DNA of 64,000 nt from Radiobacillus kanasensis (GTDB lineage: Bacteria; Bacillota; Bacilli; Bacillales; Amphibacillaceae): the NCBI RefSeq assembly GCF_021049245.1, contig NZ_CP088020.1, forward strand, positions 310,001 to 374,000. Direction: 5' to 3'. A program made the position numbers and the translations under genes. Each line of letters begins with the position of its first letter. Positions within the stretch are counted from its first letter, which is position 1. Shown here piece after piece: positions 7,952 to 15,890 of the stretch. The notes under the pieces were generated by a model. The model saw only the letters and a list, made by a program, of their open reading frames with translations, made no database searches and was not told the origin of the DNA.

Positions 7952-8392
7952 TTACACGCCTGTCCAGCTGGATTCCATCTCAATACCAGCGGCATCGAAG
8001 GTTGCATACACCGGACAACGTTGATTGGTTTCTTTTTGTAATTGGGCTATTCTTTCCTCAGGCTCACTCGTTTTGACCTTTGCATCGAGTGTAACCTTAG
8101 AGAAATACGGTTGAACATCTGCTTTTCCTGCCAAACCTCTCGGGTCATAGTTTGCTTTAATATCGAAATGGATAGATTGTAGGTCGAAATCCATTTCATT
8201 TGCCACTAGGTTAGCGACGGCATTTTCACAGCCTGCAAGAGAGGTTAATAATACTTTCAGTGGATCTGGTCCAGCGTCATGACCCCCTTCAGAATATGGT
8301 TCATCAATGACTACTGTGTGGTCTCCCGTATGCATAATCGTTTGAAATCCAACGGTGCTTCCATGTACATGTATTTCTTTGTTATCAAGCAT
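7952..8392 (-). CDS. OsmC family protein
   Basis: 146 residues of the OsmC fold. The first conserved cysteine is in TSLAGCENAVAN and the second in QRCPVYATF, the arrangement of redox-active OsmC/YhfA proteins that reduce peroxides. It differs from the Ohr at 1463 by the GPDPLKVLLTSLAGCE block. An in-frame ATG at 8410 overlaps AAGGAGA; the ATG at 8392 is 8 nt after it and is preferred. Monocistronic with a terminator. Substrate preference is unknown. Confidence 0.87.
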   Translation of the reverse strand: MLDNKEIHVHGSTVGFQTIMHTGDHTVVIDEPYSEGGHDAGPDPLKVLLTSLAGCENAVANLVANEMDFDLQSIHFDIKANYDPRGLAGKADVQPYFSKVTLDAKVKTSEPEERIAQLQKETNQRCPVYATFDAAGIEMESSWTGV

Positions 8393-8627
8393 TCCGTGTC
8401 TCCTTTCCATAATTTCATCTTATGTTTTTCTATTTCCCAGCAGTTTATCCATTATAATTTCACGTTAGAGTGAAAAGTTATATCGATTATATAGTAGTAT
8501 TTATGAGTATTTTATAGTTATTAAAAGTTAAATTGATTTAATTAAAATATTTGTGGAAATATGGGCTTAAATCGAATATAATGGCTTAGAAATGCAATTA
8601 TTAAATTACTTCTAGGAGGAGTATTTT

Positions 8628-9581
8628 TTGAAAAAGTTCGTATCTTTTTTAGTGGTTGGTTTATTTTTAGTACAGGTCATGTTACCGACAATTGCAAAGG
8701 CGGCACCAAATGAAACAGAATTAAACGAGTATTTAACAACTTTGGGTTGGACGAAAACACAACTAGAAACGTACCTTCTGGATGAATATGATTCAACGTT
8801 AGCTGATTTTAGTACAATGGAAGAATTGGAGTTATTTTTAGGAGAGATCGTTACACCAGAAACATTACAAGCATTACTAGCTGATTATGGATTAACAGAG
8901 GTTGAATTCAATCAAGTACTAGCAGACAATGGATTAACGATTAACGATTTCAAATTTATTGATGATGTAGATTGGTTCTTAATGGAACAAGGGTATGTGA
9001 GTGGATCGTACGAAGAACTGCTGACGGTTATCAGTGATCTATTTGGATTATCGGACACAGAAATTGAGAAATTAACTGCACATTTAGATAGTATTGCTGT
9101 GGATGCGGATTTTGAAAAGAAACTAATGGAGATTTCTGCGCAATTAGAAAGTATGTCATCCTTTGAATCAGCATCTGATTTAACAGAACAGCAAAAGCAA
9201 GACTTCGTGAATGCGTGGAATGAATTATTAAGCTTGTTTGAAGTCCAAGCTAATTATTATTTAGATAAAGATGGTGTGACCACACCTGTTACAATGGCAC
9301 AATTGGTGGAAATGGACGACACAGATGGAGCGTCCTTAGTGATTGAAATTTTCGACTTAGATGGGAACTTCCTTGCAGATCTCGTTTTGACAGCAGATAT
9401 GTTCGGTTCAGATCTCATTGAAGAGGTAACTTCTGCACCGTCCACTCCTGTGACGAAAACAGAAGATGGTGGAAAGCTACCAAACACGGCGACTAGCAAT
9501 GCTAACTGGATTCTTTTCGGACTTGTACTTGTTGGGGCAGGACTTTTCGTTAGTCGTAAGCGAGTAATGTCAGACAAATAA
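8628..9581 (+). CDS. Acidic LPXTA-type surface protein (class D sortase substrate)
   Basis: 317 residues, rich in Asp and Glu. A signal peptide of about 26 residues ends near IAKAA. The C-terminus has the sorting signal LPNTA (284-288), a hydrophobic span and the basic tail SRKRVMSDK. The N-terminal half holds about three loose 40-45-residue repeats of the form L..L...G.T..xxE..L (near 33, 76 and 125). LPNTA rather than LPXTG is the known recognition sequence of SrtC/SrtD-type sortases such as that of B. anthracis, and the next gene encodes exactly that class. I believe this is the 'processed acidic surface protein' family. A strong AGGAGGAG ribosome site precedes TTG 8628. Confidence 0.85.
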   Translation: MKKFVSFLVVGLFLVQVMLPTIAKAAPNETELNEYLTTLGWTKTQLETYLLDEYDSTLADFSTMEELELFLGEIVTPETLQALLADYGLTEVEFNQVLADNGLTINDFKFIDDVDWFLMEQGYVSGSYEELLTVISDLFGLSDTEIEKLTAHLDSIAVDADFEKKLMEISAQLESMSSFESASDLTEQQKQDFVNAWNELLSLFEVQANYYLDKDGVTTPVTMAQLVEMDDTDGASLVIEIFDLDGNFLADLVLTADMFGSDLIEEVTSAPSTPVTKTEDGGKLPNTATSNANWILFGLVLVGAGLFVSRKRVMSDK

Positions 9582-9593
9582 GGGTGATCCAAC

Positions 9594-10187
9594 TTGCATA
9601 AGCGAACGTGGAAGGTCATTTCCATCCTGTTAGTGATTACAGGTATTATCGTAGTTGGCTGGAACTGGATGGCATATTTCTCGTTCCAGTCAGCGGAGAA
9701 GGACATTCCGAAAGTGGAAGCGAAAGCTCCAGAAAAGAAAAAGGAAACAAACGGAGTACAACCGTTATACGATAAGGCACCTAAGATTGGGGAAACGATT
9801 GGCACGCTCTTCATCCCGAAGATTGACGCGACTTTACCTATTGTTCACGGTACCGATGAAGATGAATTAGAAAAAGGTGTTGGGCATTATGCAAACAGCG
9901 TCTTGCCAGGAGAGCGTGATAATTCAGTCCTCTCGGGTCATCGAGATACCGTTTTTCGTAAACTTGGGGAGGTTGAAGAAGGGGACATTTTAGTCGTGAC
10001 GACAAGCGCGGGGGAATTCACGTATAAGGTGACAGAAACCCGGATTGTGGATAAAGATGATCGAACGGTAATTGTTCCATCACGTAAACCAATTTTAACT
10101 GTCACTACCTGTTATCCCTTCAATTTTATTGGAGATGCACCGGATCGATTTATTGTACAGGGGAATTTAATTCAATCGGAAACTTAG
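9594..10187 (+). CDS. srtD: Class D sortase
   Basis: 197 residues; one N-terminal membrane anchor (about 7-28), a charged linker and a sortase domain. The catalytic triad is visible: His116 in LSGHRDTVF, Cys173 in TVTTCYPF and Arg185 in DRFIV. Length and the TTCYPFNF context fit class D. It would cleave LPNTA between Thr and Ala and attach the acidic protein made by the gene 12 bp upstream to the cell wall. TTG 9594 follows AAGGGTGAT. A terminator follows at once, so the two genes form a closed substrate-enzyme operon. Confidence 0.92.
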   Translation: MHKRTWKVISILLVITGIIVVGWNWMAYFSFQSAEKDIPKVEAKAPEKKKETNGVQPLYDKAPKIGETIGTLFIPKIDATLPIVHGTDEDELEKGVGHYANSVLPGERDNSVLSGHRDTVFRKLGEVEEGDILVVTTSAGEFTYKVTETRIVDKDDRTVIVPSRKPILTVTTCYPFNFIGDAPDRFIVQGNLIQSET

Positions 10188-10190
10188 AAG

Positions 10191-10217
10191 AAAAGGCTTG
10201 GATATCCAAGCCTTTTT
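10191..10217 (+). terminator. Terminator of the surface protein-sortase operon
   Basis: AAAAGGCTTGG and CCAAGCCTTTT flank ATAT, followed by T residues; a near-perfect palindrome. Confidence 0.88.
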
Positions 10218-10376
10218 TGAATTTTAAGATTCTTTTGCTGAAAATAAGCTTTATTTTTGATGTATAGCGGAACAGATGTCCTTGAAAAAGATATAATTGT
10301 ACTTTCGCTTCAATAGTGGAATCAAAGTCCTTTTAACTAGTAGACATAATAATTAGACTTTGTTCGTTTTATGAAC

Positions 10377-11567
10377 TTAATCCAATACATATTTGTCTCG
10401 CGCAGCACCTAATCCAAACCCAATCATGAGTATGGTGATCAATAAAATGGTAATAATAGGTGCTGTCCAGGAATGGGTGAGGTCAAACAGAAAACCGATA
10501 AAAATAGGTCCGCATGCCGCTAGCAAATACCCGATAGACTGAGCCATTCCTGAAAGTTCCGTCGCTTGTCTGGCATCAGCTGCTCTCAAACCTAAAAATG
10601 TAAGAGCAAGGCTTATACTAGCACCTAAAGTAATCGCAATAAAGGTGATACAGACCATTAACCAACCGAAGGAAGGTCGAGTAAGAAGACCACTATAGCC
10701 AATCAGTGCACAAATACCAATAATCCAAATAATTGCATGTTGTTGCTTCCATCGATTTGCTAAAATAGGGGCAAGGAACGTAAATGGTAAGCTTATAAAC
10801 TGTAAAGCGGAAACTAACCATCCTGATGTACTCATGGAATAACCGAAATCCAAAAGTATTTCGGGTAGCCAGGATATCGTGACATAGAACAAAAAGGACT
10901 GAAGTCCCATAAATAATGTAACTTGCCATGCCAAAGCTGACTTCCATAATGCTACAATAGAAGTAGGTGGAATGCTCGGCTTTGCATATTGGTTTTGATC
11001 ACGAAAGACGAAGAACCAAAGAATGAGTCCAACAACGGTCAAGATGCCCCAACTTAATAAGGCGCGTTGCCAGCCAAGATCTAGACCCAATGAAAGTGGT
11101 ACACTTAACCCGGAGCCTAAGGCAGCAAATATGGCCATACAAGTTGTGTACATACTAGTCATCAGACTGACATTGTCGGGAAATTTCTCTTTAATGAGAC
11201 CTGGCAAAAGTACATTACATATCGCAATTCCTAAACCGACGAAAGTGGTACCAACATAAAGTGTAAAAGAATGGGAAACCGATCGAGTACTTATTCCAAT
11301 TAATAGAATAAGGAGGCCGATAAAGAGCGTTTTTTCAATTGTGAATCGGTGACCTAATCTAGGTGCAATTGGCGACATAAAAGCAAAAGCTAATAAAGGA
11401 AGGCTTGTAATTAGGCCAGCACTCCAATTTGATAAACCGATGTCATCTCGAATTAATCCGAGAACTGGACCTACTGATGTAATAGCAGGTCTTAAATTAA
11501 AGGCAATCAGTAAGACACCTGCAAGTAAAAGAAGAGAAGATGCTCGACTTTCTTGAGAATCTAGCAT
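10377..11567 (-). CDS. MFS transporter, CynX/NimT family
   Basis: About 396 residues with 12 predicted membrane helices. The N-terminal LIAFNLRPAITSVGPVLG segment is characteristic of the CynX/NimT (cyanate / 2-nitroimidazole) branch of the major facilitator superfamily; the true substrate of most members is unknown. The ATG at 11567 (MLDSQE) has GAGGA 8 nt upstream; a longer frame to 11639 adds 24 residues with no ribosome site. It is monocistronic and divergent from the signal peptidase gene. Confidence 0.85.
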   Translation of the reverse strand: MLDSQESRASSLLLLAGVLLIAFNLRPAITSVGPVLGLIRDDIGLSNWSAGLITSLPLLAFAFMSPIAPRLGHRFTIEKTLFIGLLILLIGISTRSVSHSFTLYVGTTFVGLGIAICNVLLPGLIKEKFPDNVSLMTSMYTTCMAIFAALGSGLSVPLSLGLDLGWQRALLSWGILTVVGLILWFFVFRDQNQYAKPSIPPTSIVALWKSALAWQVTLFMGLQSFLFYVTISWLPEILLDFGYSMSTSGWLVSALQFISLPFTFLAPILANRWKQQHAIIWIIGICALIGYSGLLTRPSFGWLMVCITFIAITLGASISLALTFLGLRAADARQATELSGMAQSIGYLLAACGPIFIGFLFDLTHSWTAPIITILLITILMIGFGLGAARDKYVLD

Positions 11568-11683
11568 AAAAACCGTCCTCGCATTATATATTTTGAAAAA
11601 CACATGATAAAGTATAGAGGAACATAAAAAAACCCGCAAATGTGGGATATATAATAACTAAAGCAATATAAAGGGTGAATGGG

Positions 11684-12232
11684 ATGGGAAATAAAGCGAA
11701 AAAAGAATTTCTTTCATGGATTAAGTCCATGGCAATTGCCGTTATAATAGTCATTGTATGTAGACAGTTTTTGTTTACCCCCTCCGTGGTGAAAGGGGAA
11801 TCGATGATGCCGAACCTTCATGACGGAGATCGAATTATTCTAAGTAAATTAGGAGATGTAGAGCGATTTGATGAAATTGCGTTTCACGCTCCGGACTCGA
11901 AGGATAATTATGTGAAACGGGTTATTGGTCTACCAGGAGATTCTTTAAAGGTTATAAATGATACATTATACATTAATGGTGACGAATATGAGGAGCCTTA
12001 TCTTGAAAAGTATAAGGAACAGCTTCCGCCTGGACAGGCGCTAACCTATGATTTTACGCTAGAAGAAGTGACTGAGAAAGAGGTCGTTCCAGAAGGGTAC
12101 TTGTTCGTTATGGGAGATAATCGTATGATTAGCAAAGATAGCCGGTACTTTGGGTTAATCTCCATGGATTCCGTAATTGGGGACGTGCAATTCCGTATTT
12201 GGCCATTAGATTCTATTGGAATTCCTAAGTGA
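11684..12232 (+). CDS. sipS: Signal peptidase I (SipS type)
   Basis: 182 residues; one N-terminal membrane anchor (16-32), then the type I signal peptidase catalytic domain. Ser40 in KGESMMP and Lys78 in YVKRVIGLPGD form the Ser-Lys dyad, and the GDNR..SKDSRYFG box is intact. It removes signal peptides from secreted proteins at the outer face of the membrane. GTG 11675 lies within the AAAGGGTGA ribosome site, so ATG 11684 is the start. Bacilli usually have several paralogues; the symbol marks the type. Confidence 0.92.
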   Translation: MGNKAKKEFLSWIKSMAIAVIIVIVCRQFLFTPSVVKGESMMPNLHDGDRIILSKLGDVERFDEIAFHAPDSKDNYVKRVIGLPGDSLKVINDTLYINGDEYEEPYLEKYKEQLPPGQALTYDFTLEEVTEKEVVPEGYLFVMGDNRMISKDSRYFGLISMDSVIGDVQFRIWPLDSIGIPK

Positions 12233-12262
12233 AAATAACTTCCGAGCATATTAAATTTGAAG

Positions 12263-12290
12263 AAGGCTCAACGCTGGTTGAGTCTTTTTC
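12263..12290 (+). terminator. Terminator after sipS
   Basis: CTCAAC (12267-12272) pairs with GTTGAG (12277-12282), then TCTTTTTC. Confidence 0.7.
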
Positions 12291-12316
12291 TATTTTCTAA
12301 AGAAGGGTGAGTATCT

Positions 12317-12694
12317 ATGCGACTTTGGCATGAAAGTTTAATCTCTCAGTTACCCAGACAGCAATTATTAGGGCAACATCGTGAATGCTGTGCATTACGT
12401 GGTAAAGGTTGGGGAAAGCCTCATTCTACTGTAAATTATGTATTTGTTCATTCTCCTCAAAAGCTATTTCATTACCATGAACTGGTGATGGAAGAAATGG
12501 AGAGAAGAGGTTATAACGTAAACCCACTATGGATGGATCCTTATTATCGTGGACAGGTTATGGAGCCGTACGAATCAGTAGATGAGATAGAGAGGTCGAT
12601 TCCTGTTTATGAAGAACACGATGATGTCTATCTACAAGAATGTCTAGGTAATTTGGAAGAAAAGGGAATATATCTAAATAGAAGAAATGATTAA
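12317..12694 (+). CDS. TIGR02328-like protein related to pyrimidine-dimer DNA glycosylase
   Basis: 125 residues beginning MRLWHESLISQLPRQQLLG, then HRECCALRGKGWGKPHSTV, the highly conserved core of a small Firmicutes family grouped with the Pyr_excise (T4 endonuclease V-like) proteins. A role in DNA repair is suggested by that relationship and by the neighbouring spore photoproduct lyase genes, which also deal with UV damage, but activity is unproven for this branch. ATG 12317 has AGAAGGGTGAG upstream. Confidence 0.75.
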   Translation: MRLWHESLISQLPRQQLLGQHRECCALRGKGWGKPHSTVNYVFVHSPQKLFHYHELVMEEMERRGYNVNPLWMDPYYRGQVMEPYESVDEIERSIPVYEEHDDVYLQECLGNLEEKGIYLNRRND

Positions 12695-12735
12695 TAAAGG
12701 TAGAAATGAGTCATAATAATCCCAGCTAATAAAAG

Positions 12736-12753
12736 AAGGGTTTATACACCCTT
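12736..12753 (+). promoter_or_regulatory. Small stem-loop before splA
   Basis: AAGGGT (12736-12741) pairs with ACCCTT (12748-12753) around a 6-nt loop, ending 3 nt before the splA ribosome site region. No T-run follows, so it is not a standard terminator. Confidence 0.4.
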
Positions 12754-12769
12754 AAGAAAGGTGATTATT

Positions 12770-13024
12770 ATGGATTATCATACTTACCATCCTGGAGATA
12801 TTGTGTACGTTATTATTCGAAATCCGCATGCCCAAGGAGTCGCGAATGTTCAAGAAGCTGCGGTTGTAAACCATCCGGAAAAACCGGGTGAGTTGGCTTT
12901 ATTCCTGTATGAAACGTATTATCCGTTAACAGACGAAGTTGCGGTTTTTACAAACGAAGCGGAAGCAAACCAAGAATTCGAGTCTATTTTTGGTACCCCT
13001 GAAATTGAGGACTATTATGGTTAA
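12770..13024 (+). CDS. splA: SplA-type regulator of spore photoproduct lyase
   Basis: 84 residues starting MDYHTYHPGDIVYVI, with conserved ANVQEAAVVNHPE and LFLYETYYPL blocks, as in SplA, the small negative regulator encoded before splB in Bacillus. It has no DNA-binding motif that I recognise. GTG 12761 overlaps the AAAGGTGAT ribosome site; ATG 12770 is the likely start. Its last codons overlap the splB start (ATGGTTAA), giving translational coupling. Confidence 0.87.
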   Translation: MDYHTYHPGDIVYVIIRNPHAQGVANVQEAAVVNHPEKPGELALFLYETYYPLTDEVAVFTNEAEANQEFESIFGTPEIEDYYG

Positions 13025-14045
13025 GCCATTTGTTCCACAATTAGTTTATTTTGAACCGAAGGCACTAGATTTTCCTTTAGGAAAAGAGCTCTATGAAAAA
13101 TTCGAGAAGATGGGACTCGAAATAAGACAGACTACGTCTCACAACCAAGTCAGAAACCTTCCTGGGGATAATGATTTTCAACGCTATCGGACAGCTAAGT
13201 CAACGTTGGTCGTAGGGGTGCGTAAAACGCTAAAGTTTGATACGTCCAAGCCATCAGCTGAATATGCTATTCCATTTGCAACAGGCTGTATGGGGCATTG
13301 TCATTATTGTTACTTACAAACGACAATGGGAAGTAAACCATACATACGAACGTATGTAAATACAGATGAAATTCTAGATTCAGCGGATAAATACATGGAA
13401 GAGAGAGCGCCCGAAGTGACGCGGTTTGAAGCTTCCTGTACTTCAGATATTGTTGGCGTAGATCATCTGACCCATACGTTGAAACGAGCCATCGAGCATT
13501 TTGGCAAGTCGGACAAGGGAAGACTGCGGTTTGTAACGAAATTTGCTCATGTCGATCATTTGTTAGATGCGAAACATAATGGGAGAACCCGGTTTCGGTT
13601 TAGTATGAATGATGATTATGTCATTAAGTATTTTGAACCAGGCACTTCCCGATTGAAAGAAAGAATCGAAGCAGCGCGTAAAGTGGCGGAAGCCGGTTAT
13701 CCTCTTGGCTTTATTATCGCCCCAATCTACCTTCACGAAGGCTGGAAGGAAGGATATGGGGAAATGCTAGAACATTTATCAGACTCCCTTCCGGAACATG
13801 CGAAGGATGGCTTAACATTTGAGTTGATTCAGCATCGCTTTACCCAACCTGCGAAACGAGTGATTCAAAAAAACTACCCAATGTCGAAGCTAGAATTAGA
13901 TGAGTCCAAACGGAAATGGAAGTGGGGAAGGTACGGAATTGGAAAGTATGTTTATAAAGATGAAGAACAGGAAGATATAAAGGATACGTTAGGTAGTTAT
14001 ATTGAAAAATTGTTTCCAAAGGCGAAAGTTGAATATTTTACGTAA
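13017..14045 (+). CDS. splB: Spore photoproduct lyase
   Basis: 342 residues; a radical-SAM enzyme that reverses the spore-specific UV lesion 5-thyminyl-5,6-dihydrothymine during germination. The iron-sulfur cluster motif is Cys91-x3-Cys95-x2-Cys98 (CMGHCHYC). Cys141, in EASCTSDIVG, is at the position known to donate the hydrogen atom in the B. subtilis enzyme. ATG 13017 overlaps splA by 8 bp in another frame; a longer frame from 12939 lies inside splA and is not used. Direct evidence that the host sporulates. Confidence 0.95.
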   Translation: MVKPFVPQLVYFEPKALDFPLGKELYEKFEKMGLEIRQTTSHNQVRNLPGDNDFQRYRTAKSTLVVGVRKTLKFDTSKPSAEYAIPFATGCMGHCHYCYLQTTMGSKPYIRTYVNTDEILDSADKYMEERAPEVTRFEASCTSDIVGVDHLTHTLKRAIEHFGKSDKGRLRFVTKFAHVDHLLDAKHNGRTRFRFSMNDDYVIKYFEPGTSRLKERIEAARKVAEAGYPLGFIIAPIYLHEGWKEGYGEMLEHLSDSLPEHAKDGLTFELIQHRFTQPAKRVIQKNYPMSKLELDESKRKWKWGRYGIGKYVYKDEEQEDIKDTLGSYIEKLFPKAKVEYFT

Positions 14046-14072
14046 AAACAAGCTGAAAGGGCTTGTTTTTTC
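14044..14072 (+). terminator. Terminator after splB
   Basis: AAAACAAGC and GCTTGTTTT form a stem around TGAAAGG, followed by TTTTC. Confidence 0.8.
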
Positions 14073-14128
14073 TATGTGAAACAATATGTAGTAAAATTTG
14101 GAGGTGGGGTGAAAGGGAGTAGATAAGA

Positions 14129-14593
14129 ATGGGCGATTATATAATGGATTTGCGAAAATCTGTCGGTCATCAACCTTTAATTATGGTTGGATCTGGTGTA
14201 ATGGTCATACGTAATGATAATGAGCTATTGCTCCAGTTGCGATCAGATACAAAAGACTGGGGAATCCCAGGAGGAGCGATGGAGTTAGGCGAAAGTTTAG
14301 AGCAAACGGCTAGACGGGAACTATTAGAAGAAACCGGATTGCAAACCAAAGACCTTCAGTTTGTGACGATGATTTCTGGTCAAGATTTATATTACAAGTA
14401 TCCGAATGGGGATGAAGTGTATAACGTCATTGCTATTCACAAAGCAACAGAGGTAGAAGGGGAAATAAAAATGGAAGACGGGGAGAGCTTGGACTTACGC
14501 TATTTTCCACTTCATCAGCTACCGGTTAACATCCAATCGATTTCGAGAAAAATGATAGAAGCTTTTCAAGCGTGTAACATAATGCAAAGATAA
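14129..14593 (+). CDS. Nudix hydrolase
   Basis: 154 residues with a complete Nudix box GxxxxxExxxxxxxREUxEExGU: it starts GGAMELGESLEQTARRELLE and ends with the ETGL segment (about residues 50-73). The box binds Mg2+ and the diphosphate; substrates are nucleoside diphosphates linked to another group. The GSGVMVIRNDNELLLQLR strand-loop is typical of housecleaning Nudix enzymes. ATG 14129 follows AAAGGGAGT. The substrate is not predictable. Confidence 0.88.
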   Translation: MGDYIMDLRKSVGHQPLIMVGSGVMVIRNDNELLLQLRSDTKDWGIPGGAMELGESLEQTARRELLEETGLQTKDLQFVTMISGQDLYYKYPNGDEVYNVIAIHKATEVEGEIKMEDGESLDLRYFPLHQLPVNIQSISRKMIEAFQACNIMQR

Positions 14594-14669
14594 ACCGTAT
14601 ATAGCTAGTACATGAGATTGATTTTTCATTTTGCTAAACTATAGATAATAGGATAGGAGGTAGTTAGTT

Positions 14670-15191
14670 ATGAGATTATCGGATAAGAAAGTTTTATCTT
14701 TTGTAAGTGATGATTTTGAAGATTTGGAGCTATGGTATCCCATTTTAAGACTTCGTGAAGAAGGGGCAACCGTTCATCTTGCGGGTGAAAAAGCTAACCA
14801 TACGTACATTGGGAAATATGGGGTCCCTGCGGAAACAGATATGGCATTCTCTGACATGAAAGCAGAAGAATATGATGCGGTACTTGTGCCTGGAGGATGG
14901 GCACCGGATAAACTTAGAAGGTATCCTGAAGTTCTAGAATTTGTCCGCTCGATGGATGAATATGAAAAGCCGATTGGACAAATTTGCCACGCAGGCTGGG
15001 TCTTGATCTCAGCAGACATTTTGAAAGGGAGAAAGGTCACCAGCACGCCTGGGATCAAAGATGATATGACCAATGCTGGAGCCACCTGGTATGATGAGGC
15101 GGTTGTCGTGGACGGACATATTGTGTCTAGCCGTCGTCCACCAGATTTACCTCCGTATGTAAAGGAATTTGCCAATTTACTTGCGGATTAA
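14670..15191 (+). CDS. DJ-1/PfpI family protein (YraA/PfpI type)
   Basis: 173 residues; flavodoxin-like fold with the nucleophile elbow Cys106 in GQICHAGW and an acidic partner in the DFEDLE loop. PfpI-type members are called intracellular proteases or glyoxalase/deglycase-like stress proteins; the exact activity is disputed. Ends with SSRRPPDLPPYVKEF, typical of this branch. ATG 14670 has a strong AGGAGGTAG site. A terminator (CCCTC/GAGGG at about 15202-15216) follows. Confidence 0.88.
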   Translation: MRLSDKKVLSFVSDDFEDLELWYPILRLREEGATVHLAGEKANHTYIGKYGVPAETDMAFSDMKAEEYDAVLVPGGWAPDKLRRYPEVLEFVRSMDEYEKPIGQICHAGWVLISADILKGRKVTSTPGIKDDMTNAGATWYDEAVVVDGHIVSSRRPPDLPPYVKEFANLLAD

Positions 15192-15196
15192 TGGAT

Positions 15197-15230
15197 TAGG
15201 ATGCCCTCTCCTGGAGGGTATTCTTTATTC
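15197..15230 (+). terminator. Terminator after the PfpI gene
   Basis: GGATGCCCTC and GAGGGTATTC pair around TCCTG, followed by TTTATTC. Confidence 0.7.
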
Positions 15231-15289
15231 GCTAGAAGAGTTGAAATTTTAGCAAGAAGAAACTCGACGAAGCAAAAATTTTTAAGTCC

Positions 15290-15354
15290 CAAGTATAAGG
15301 GCAACTAAGGCTTAGTCTGCGCTTAAAGGCTTGGCTTCGCCAAGTTTTCTTTAT
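15290..15354 (+). repeat. Structured leader or small repeat before the DUF456 gene
   Basis: A hairpin CTTGGC-TTC-GCCAAG (15330-15344) with TTTTCTTT after it lies only about 15 bp before a ribosome site. The preceding AAGGGCAACTAAGGCTTAG block looks like an intergenic repeat that I have a general memory of from Bacillaceae. It could be a terminator-attenuator or a repeat. Confidence 0.4.
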
Positions 15355-15368
15355 GATATGGAGGGGGT

Positions 15369-15860
15369 ATGGAAATGGACCTATTAATATGGATCCTAAT
15401 TATTGCTTGTTTTGTACTTAGTTTTGTAGGAATCGTGTTCCCAATCATTCCTGGAACACTAGCTCTTTGGGCAGGGTTTCTGTTGTATGTATTTTTGATT
15501 CATTCTGGAGAGCTTTCGGTTATATTTTGGATTGCGATGGTGCTCCTAACGATCTTGCTGTTTGCTGCTGACTTAATTGCCAATAGCTACTATGTTAAAA
15601 AATATGGAGGAAGTAAATGGGGAGAACGAGTTGCTGGAGTAGCGGTGATTGTGGGATCTTTTATCATTCCGCCATTTGGTATTATCATCATTCCATTTGC
15701 CGCCGTATTTGTGACTGAGCTTATACAAAAACGAACGACTCAAGAGGCATGGAAAGCATCGTTAGGCTCGTTAATTGGGTTTTTGAGCGGTTCAGTAGCC
15801 AAAGTAGTGATTCAAGTCATGATGATTATTTGGTTCTTGGTTGAGGTATTTTGGTTATGA
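15369..15860 (+). CDS. DUF456 membrane protein (YqgC-like)
   Basis: 163 residues, about five hydrophobic helices with Gly-rich turns (GIVFPIIPGTLALWAG, GSFIIPPFGIIIIPFAA) typical of DUF456. Function unknown. The ribosome site GGAGGGGG fits both ATG 15369 and the in-frame ATG 15375; the first is given. A terminator-like hairpin just upstream may control it. It is followed closely by the pyridoxine kinase gene, without a terminator. Confidence 0.8.
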   Translation: MEMDLLIWILIIACFVLSFVGIVFPIIPGTLALWAGFLLYVFLIHSGELSVIFWIAMVLLTILLFAADLIANSYYVKKYGGSKWGERVAGVAVIVGSFIIPPFGIIIIPFAAVFVTELIQKRTTQEAWKASLGSLIGFLSGSVAKVVIQVMMIIWFLVEVFWL

Positions 15861-15890
15861 TTAGTTCCTAGATGAATGGAGGAATGTAAA

